In this document: positions 60,223-64,000 of the stretch, one piece after another
How positions within the stretch are numbered: the stretch's first letter is position 1
Layout of the letters: every line of letters starts with the position of its first letter
NCBI RefSeq assembly: GCF_000716605.1
Contig: NZ_JNXE01000058.1
Location: 1 to 64,000, forward strand
DNA length: 64,000 bases
Source of the DNA: Streptomyces sp. NRRL F-525
Lineage (GTDB): Bacteria > Actinomycetota > Actinomycetes > Streptomycetales > Streptomycetaceae
Reading direction: 5' to 3'
Notes under the pieces: generated by a model
What the model saw: the letters and a program-made list of their open reading frames with translations, nothing else
Told to the model about the DNA's origin: nothing
Database searches by the model: none
Program-made: the position numbers and the translations under genes

Positions 60223-60789
60223 TCAGCCCTCGCCCAGCAGTGCCAGGAAGTCCCTGAACGCACCCGGCATGTCCACCGACTCCGGATCCAGCAGCCACTG
60301 GTACTGCAGCCCGTCCATCACCGCCACCAGCAGCGGAGCCGCCCGCTCGGGCGTCAGACCGTTCGGCAGGCGGTCGCCGTACTCGGCGCGCAGGACCCCC
60401 GCCATGCTCGCCCGGACGCGGACGTACCGCTCGGAGAAGTAGTCCCGCGCCGGATGCCCCTCCGTGACGCTCTCGCCGAGGAGGGCCGAGAAGGTCTGGA
60501 TGATGCCGGGCCGCATCGCGTTGTACTCGACCAGGGAGGCCAGGAGGTCGACGCGCCAGCGGGTGTCCGGCACCGCGTCCCACTGGTCCCGTTCCTCCAG
60601 GACGGCGACGAGCAGCGCGTCCTTCGTGGGGAAGTAGTGCAGCAGGCCCTGCTGGGTCAGGCCGACCCGCTCCGCCACCGCCGCCAGGCTCGCGCCCCGG
60701 TAACCGCGCTCGGCGATCACCTCCAGGGCCGCCCGCACGATCTCGCCGCGTCGTTCCTCGCGCCGGGTCCTGGAGTTCGTGGCGTTCAT
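60223..60789 (-). CDS. TetR-family regulator next to the GH3 glucosidase
   Basis: 188 residues from ATG 60789 (MNATNSRTRREERRGEI); ATG 60822 is an extension into the promoter. The HTH is REERRGEIVRAALEVIAERGYRGASLAAVAERVGLTQQGLLHYFPTKDALLVAVL. The C-terminal domain has the VAVMDGLQYQWLLDP helix typical of sugar-linked Streptomyces TetR proteins. Divergent position suggests it represses the GH3 gene. Confidence 0.93.
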   Translation of the reverse strand: MNATNSRTRREERRGEIVRAALEVIAERGYRGASLAAVAERVGLTQQGLLHYFPTKDALLVAVLEERDQWDAVPDTRWRVDLLASLVEYNAMRPGIIQTFSALLGESVTEGHPARDYFSERYVRVRASMAGVLRAEYGDRLPNGLTPERAAPLLVAVMDGLQYQWLLDPESVDMPGAFRDFLALLGEG

Positions 60790-60831
60790 GGCGTCACCGT
60801 ACGACACCCGGCGACCGTTCACATAACAGCA

Positions 60832-60845
60832 AGGTTACGAAACCT
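60832..60845. promoter_or_regulatory. Candidate TetR operator upstream of GH3
   Basis: AGGTT (60832-60836) and AACCT (60841-60845) form an inverted repeat with a 4-bp centre, in the 125-bp divergent region. GAGGAGG for the GH3 gene lies just before ATG 60915. Confidence 0.45.
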
Positions 60846-60914
60846 ACCGCTCTACAGGGAACCGATGCACGATGGAGGCACCGCACCGTACGGACTCAAC
60901 GAGGAGGCACAGCG

Positions 60915-63359
60915 ATGGCGGGAACCCGCACCCCGGCCGACGAGGCCCGTGAAGCAGCCGCGGAGGCGGCTCTCCGCAAGCTCGACCTGGATGCAAAGGC
61001 GCGGCTGCTCGCCGGGCAGGACATGTGGTCGCTGCCCGCGCTCCCGGAGATCGGTCTGAAGTCCCTCGTCATGTCCGACGGCCCCATCGGCGTCCGGGGC
61101 GTGCGCTGGACCGCCGACGATCCGTCCGTCGCGCTGCCGTCCCCGACCGCCCTCGCCGCCAGCTGGGACCCCGAACTCGCCCACCGCGCAGGCGTGTTGC
61201 TCGCCCAGGAGGCCCGCCGCAAGGGTGTGCACGTCCTCCTCGCCCCTACCGTCAACCTCCACCGATCACCCCTCGGCGGACGGCACTTCGAGGCGTACAG
61301 CGAGGACCCGTACCTCACCGGACGGATCGGCGTCGGGTATGTCGAGGGCGTCCAGTCCGGCGGTGTCGGCACCACCGTCAAGCACTTCGTCGCCAACGAC
61401 GCCGAGACCGACCGCTTCACCGTGAACAACCTGATCTCCCAACGCGCCCTGCGCGAGCTGTACTTGGCCCCCTTCGAGCTCATCGTCGAGAACGCCCACC
61501 CCTGGGGCATCATGACCGCGTACAACACGGTCAACGGCACGACGATGTCCGAGCACCGCTACCTGGTGAACGAAATCCTGCGCGGCGAATGGGGCTTCGA
61601 CGGCTTCAACGTCTCCGACTGGACCGCCGCCCGCTCCACCGTCGGCACCATCGAGGGCGGCCTCGACGTCGCCATGCCCGGCCCGAAGACGGTCTACGGC
61701 GAGGCCCTCGCCCGGGCCGTGCGCGACGGCGAGGTCGAGGAGGCCACCGTCGACACCGCCGTACGGAACGTGCTGCGGCTCGCCGCCCGCGTCGGCATCC
61801 TCGACGGCGCCGAACCCGTCGTCGCCGAAGCCCAACTCCCTTCCCCCGTAGACGGAGAGGCGCTCGCCCGCGAGATCGCCCGCCGCTCCTTCGTCCTCGT
61901 CCGGAACGAGAACGACGCCCTCCCGCTGAAGCCGAACGGCACCGTCGCGCTCCTCGGCGCCGCCGCCCGCGACGCCCGCGTCCTCGGCGGCGGCTCCGCC
62001 ATCGTCTTCCCGCCGCACGTCGTCTCCCCGCTCGACGGCCTCACCGCCGCCCTCCCCGACGGCACCCTCACCTACGCCGTCGGCGCCGACCCGAACACCG
62101 AACTCGCCGACGCCGACAAGGGGTTCGAGCTGCGCGCCGTCTGCCGGGACGCGGCGGGCCAGGTCATCGGCACCGCCTCCGCACCCAGCGGACAGCTCCG
62201 GTGGATGGGCGACGACCTCCCCGAGGGCGTCACCCACGAGACCCTCCACACCGTCGAACTCACCGGCACCTTCACCCCGCGCGACACCGGCGAACACACC
62301 TTCGGCATCAAGGGACTCGGCGCCTTCACCCTCACCGTCGACGGCACGACGTACTACGACGACGTCCAACGCCCGCTCAAGGACGACCCGTTCAGCTCCT
62401 TCTTCGGTTCCCCCGAACCCCGCGCCCGTGTCGACCTCACCGCCGGCATCCCGGTCGAGGTGTCCCTGACCTACGTCGTGAGCTTCGCCGAGAACCGCGA
62501 CCTCAAGGTCATCGGCTTCACCCTCGTCCACCAGGAACCGCAGCGCGACCCCGACGAACTCATCGCCGAGGCCGTCGAGTTGGCCCGCGCGGCCGACACC
62601 GCCGTCGTCGTGGTCGCCACCACCGAGCGCGTCGAGTCCGAGGGCTACGACCGGACGGACCTCCAACTCCCCGGCCGCCAGGACGACTTGGTGCACGCCG
62701 TCGCCGCCGCCAACCCGAACACCGTCGTGATCGTCAACTCCGGCTCCCCGGTCGAACTGCCCTGGCGCGACGAGGTCGCCGCCGTGCTGCTCGGCTGGTT
62801 CCCCGGCCAGGAGGGCGGAGCCGCCCTCGCCGACGTCCTCACCGGCACCCACGAACCCGGCGGCCGGCTCCCCACCACCTGGGGCTCCCTCACCGACGCC
62901 CCGGTCACCCAGGTCGTCCCGGCGGACGGCGAACTCCCGTACACCGAGGGCGTGTTCATCGGCTACCGCGCCTGGGAGAAGGAGGGCCGCACCCCGTCGT
63001 ACCCCTTCGGGCACGGCCTCGGTTACACCGACTGGAGCTACGACGCGATCGAGGCGGAGGGCACGAGTGTGACCGTCCGGATCACCAACTCCGGTGCCCG
63101 GCACGGCCGTGAGGTCGTCCAGGTCTATCTGGCCCCGGTCGAGGCCGACCCGGAGCGCCCCGCCCGCTGGCTGGCCGGATTCGCCGGGGTCGAGGCCGGG
63201 CCCGGCGAGAGTGTCGACGTGGTCGTCGAACTTCCGCGCCGATCTTTCGAGATCTGGGATGAGACGGCGAACGCGTGGGCATTTGTAAAGGGTTCGTACG
63301 AGATCCAGGCCGGGCGCTCGATCACCGACCGCAGGGTCGCGACGACGATTAACGTCTGA
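60915..63359 (+). CDS. GH3 beta-glucosidase with inserted PA14 domain
   Basis: 814 residues, cytoplasmic (no signal). The nucleophile is D235 in GFNVSDWTAAR; the substrate-binding KHFVANDAETDR segment (156-167) and the MSDGPIGVRG start of the barrel are conserved. The second domain begins RRSFVLVRNENDALPL (about 325) and is split by a PA14 module (about 400-535, GTFTPRDTGEHTFGIKG). A fibronectin-like C-terminal domain ends the chain (REVVQVYLAP). The PA14 insertion usually narrows the active site and favours short plant or diet glucosides and xylosides. Probably repressed by the divergent TetR. Confidence 0.94.
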   Translation: MAGTRTPADEAREAAAEAALRKLDLDAKARLLAGQDMWSLPALPEIGLKSLVMSDGPIGVRGVRWTADDPSVALPSPTALAASWDPELAHRAGVLLAQEARRKGVHVLLAPTVNLHRSPLGGRHFEAYSEDPYLTGRIGVGYVEGVQSGGVGTTVKHFVANDAETDRFTVNNLISQRALRELYLAPFELIVENAHPWGIMTAYNTVNGTTMSEHRYLVNEILRGEWGFDGFNVSDWTAARSTVGTIEGGLDVAMPGPKTVYGEALARAVRDGEVEEATVDTAVRNVLRLAARVGILDGAEPVVAEAQLPSPVDGEALAREIARRSFVLVRNENDALPLKPNGTVALLGAAARDARVLGGGSAIVFPPHVVSPLDGLTAALPDGTLTYAVGADPNTELADADKGFELRAVCRDAAGQVIGTASAPSGQLRWMGDDLPEGVTHETLHTVELTGTFTPRDTGEHTFGIKGLGAFTLTVDGTTYYDDVQRPLKDDPFSSFFGSPEPRARVDLTAGIPVEVSLTYVVSFAENRDLKVIGFTLVHQEPQRDPDELIAEAVELARAADTAVVVVATTERVESEGYDRTDLQLPGRQDDLVHAVAAANPNTVVIVNSGSPVELPWRDEVAAVLLGWFPGQEGGAALADVLTGTHEPGGRLPTTWGSLTDAPVTQVVPADGELPYTEGVFIGYRAWEKEGRTPSYPFGHGLGYTDWSYDAIEAEGTSVTVRITNSGARHGREVVQVYLAPVEADPERPARWLAGFAGVEAGPGESVDVVVELPRRSFEIWDETANAWAFVKGSYEIQAGRSITDRRVATTINV

Positions 63360-63383
63360 TCCGGGACGCCGTCCCCCTCAGAC

Positions 63384-63419
63384 AGCCCCGGTCCGGGACC
63401 TGACCCCTGGACCGGGGCT
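63384..63419. terminator. Bidirectional terminator between GH3 and the epimerase
   Basis: AGCCCCGGTCC (63384-63394) pairs with GGACCGGGGCT (63409-63419) around a 14-nt loop between two convergent genes. Confidence 0.85.
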
Positions 63420-63470
63420 CATTCTTGCCCGGGAGACAGCCAACTCAGGCGACCAACTCAGGCGACCAAC

Positions 63471-64000
63471 TCAGCGGGCCGAGAAGCCGTACACCGTCTC
63501 CGAGCGGTAGGTGTCGCCCGGGCGCAGCTCCGTGCTCGGGAACTCCGGGCGGTTCGGGGAGTCCGGGAAGTGCTGGGTCTCCAGGGCGATCCCGGCCCCC
63601 GGGCCGAACGGCTCGCCCAGATGCTCACCGGTGTAGAGCTGGATGCCGGGCTCGGTGGTCGCCACCGTCAACACCCGCCCGGACGCCGGGTCGTGCAGCT
63701 CGGCGATCTCGACCGGGGCCGGGGTGAGGCCCTTGTCCAGCACGAAGTTGTGGTCGTACCCGGAACCCACCTTCCGCGCCTCGCGGAAGTCGAAGCGCGT
63801 GCCCGTCACGTCGTCGAGGGCGCCGGTCGGGATCAGGTCCGCGTCGACCGGCGTGAACCGGGAGGCGGCGAGCCGGAGTTCATGACCACCCGCGCCGCCC
63901 GTGCTGCCCGCGCCGCTCAGGTCGAAGTAGCTGTGGTTCGTGAGGTTCACGATGGTCGGCGCGTCCGTCGTCGCCTCGTAGCCGAAGTGGAGCCCGCCCG
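63471..64000 (-). CDS. Aldose 1-epimerase, second copy (5' part outside the window)
   Basis: At least 176 residues of the C-terminal part are present; the frame is open to the right edge. The conserved NLTNHSYFDLSGAGS (catalytic His), YDHNFVLDKG and GIALETQHFPDSPNRPEFPSTELRPGDTYRSETVYGFS segments match GalM. Compared with the exported copy at 39677 the same landmarks are present, but the sequence is clearly divergent. Whether it has a signal cannot be seen. It converges with GH3 across a strong terminator. Confidence 0.93.
   Translation of the reverse strand, partial: GGLHFGYEATTDAPTIVNLTNHSYFDLSGAGSTGGAGGHELRLAASRFTPVDADLIPTGALDDVTGTRFDFREARKVGSGYDHNFVLDKGLTPAPVEIAELHDPASGRVLTVATTEPGIQLYTGEHLGEPFGPGAGIALETQHFPDSPNRPEFPSTELRPGDTYRSETVYGFSAR

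Overview
The window is high-GC actinobacterial DNA and is almost certainly Streptomyces. Codon third positions are strongly G/C, and GTG/TTG starts and 4-nt ATGA/GTGA overlaps are common. Families typical of the genus are present: SCO2400-like, DUF397/WhiJ-like, MAB_1171c-like and DUF3500. Two short intergenic repeat types that look like widespread Streptomyces repeats occur many times. The first 60 bases are Illumina Nextera adapter (P5 tail, an 8-nt index and the transposase mosaic end), so the window starts at the raw end of a draft contig. Genomic sequence begins at 61. The right end (64000) is a window cut through an aldose 1-epimerase gene.

Region 1 (61-9542) is a cell-envelope glycan locus on the minus strand. 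It runs DUF3068 protein, GT4 glycosyltransferase, SAM methyltransferase, very large AftD-type arabinofuranosyltransferase-like GT-C protein, then a truncated condensation-type acyltransferase. The last four are joined by 4-nt overlaps. A divergent small membrane protein and a PucR-type regulator follow. The gene set resembles the mycobacterial Rv0224c-Rv0227c plus aftD neighbourhood, although Streptomyces has no arabinogalactan.

Region 2 (9676-20446) holds an IclR regulator with an SMP-30 lactonase, and a minus-strand, fully overlapping cassette of three MAB_1171c-type membrane proteins around an ImmA/IrrE-like HEXXH protease. The middle membrane gene is broken by an internal deletion. A convergent pair of glycosidases (GH51 arabinofuranosidase, secreted GH35 beta-galactosidase) follows.

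Region 3 (20565-37757) is a mosaic of small units: Rrf2/TlpA-like/TauE; DUF4360 and an exported intradiol dioxygenase; TetR with an alpha/beta hydrolase; a small catalase; a WhiJ-like XRE-DUF397-DUF397 unit facing an RsbW-like ATPase and a DUF3500 lipoprotein; a PobA-like hydroxylase with a two-part methyltransferase; and a MarR/amidohydrolase pair with a perfect 17-bp-arm operator.

Region 4 (37823-48540) is mainly sugar metabolism on the minus strand: an enolase-superfamily sugar-acid dehydratase and a zinc alcohol dehydrogenase, a U32-like TIM-barrel protein, a ChvE-MmsA-MmsB monosaccharide ABC importer and an exported aldose 1-epimerase. Two of these promoters share a 16-bp operator-like motif. 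A histidinol-phosphate-aminotransferase-like enzyme with a long Pro/Gln/Met tail ends the block.

Region 5 (48738-64000) contains an SCO2400-like protein, MarR with an MDR oxidoreductase, an M14 peptidase coupled to a beta-lactamase-fold hydrolase, an EI24 membrane protein, an atypical pyroglutamyl-peptidase-like exported protein, LysR/RidA, YrdB, TetR with a GH3 glucosidase, and a second aldose 1-epimerase. I saw no rRNA, tRNA, CRISPR array, prophage or insertion sequence. All assignments come from reading sequence and remembered family features; no database search was run.
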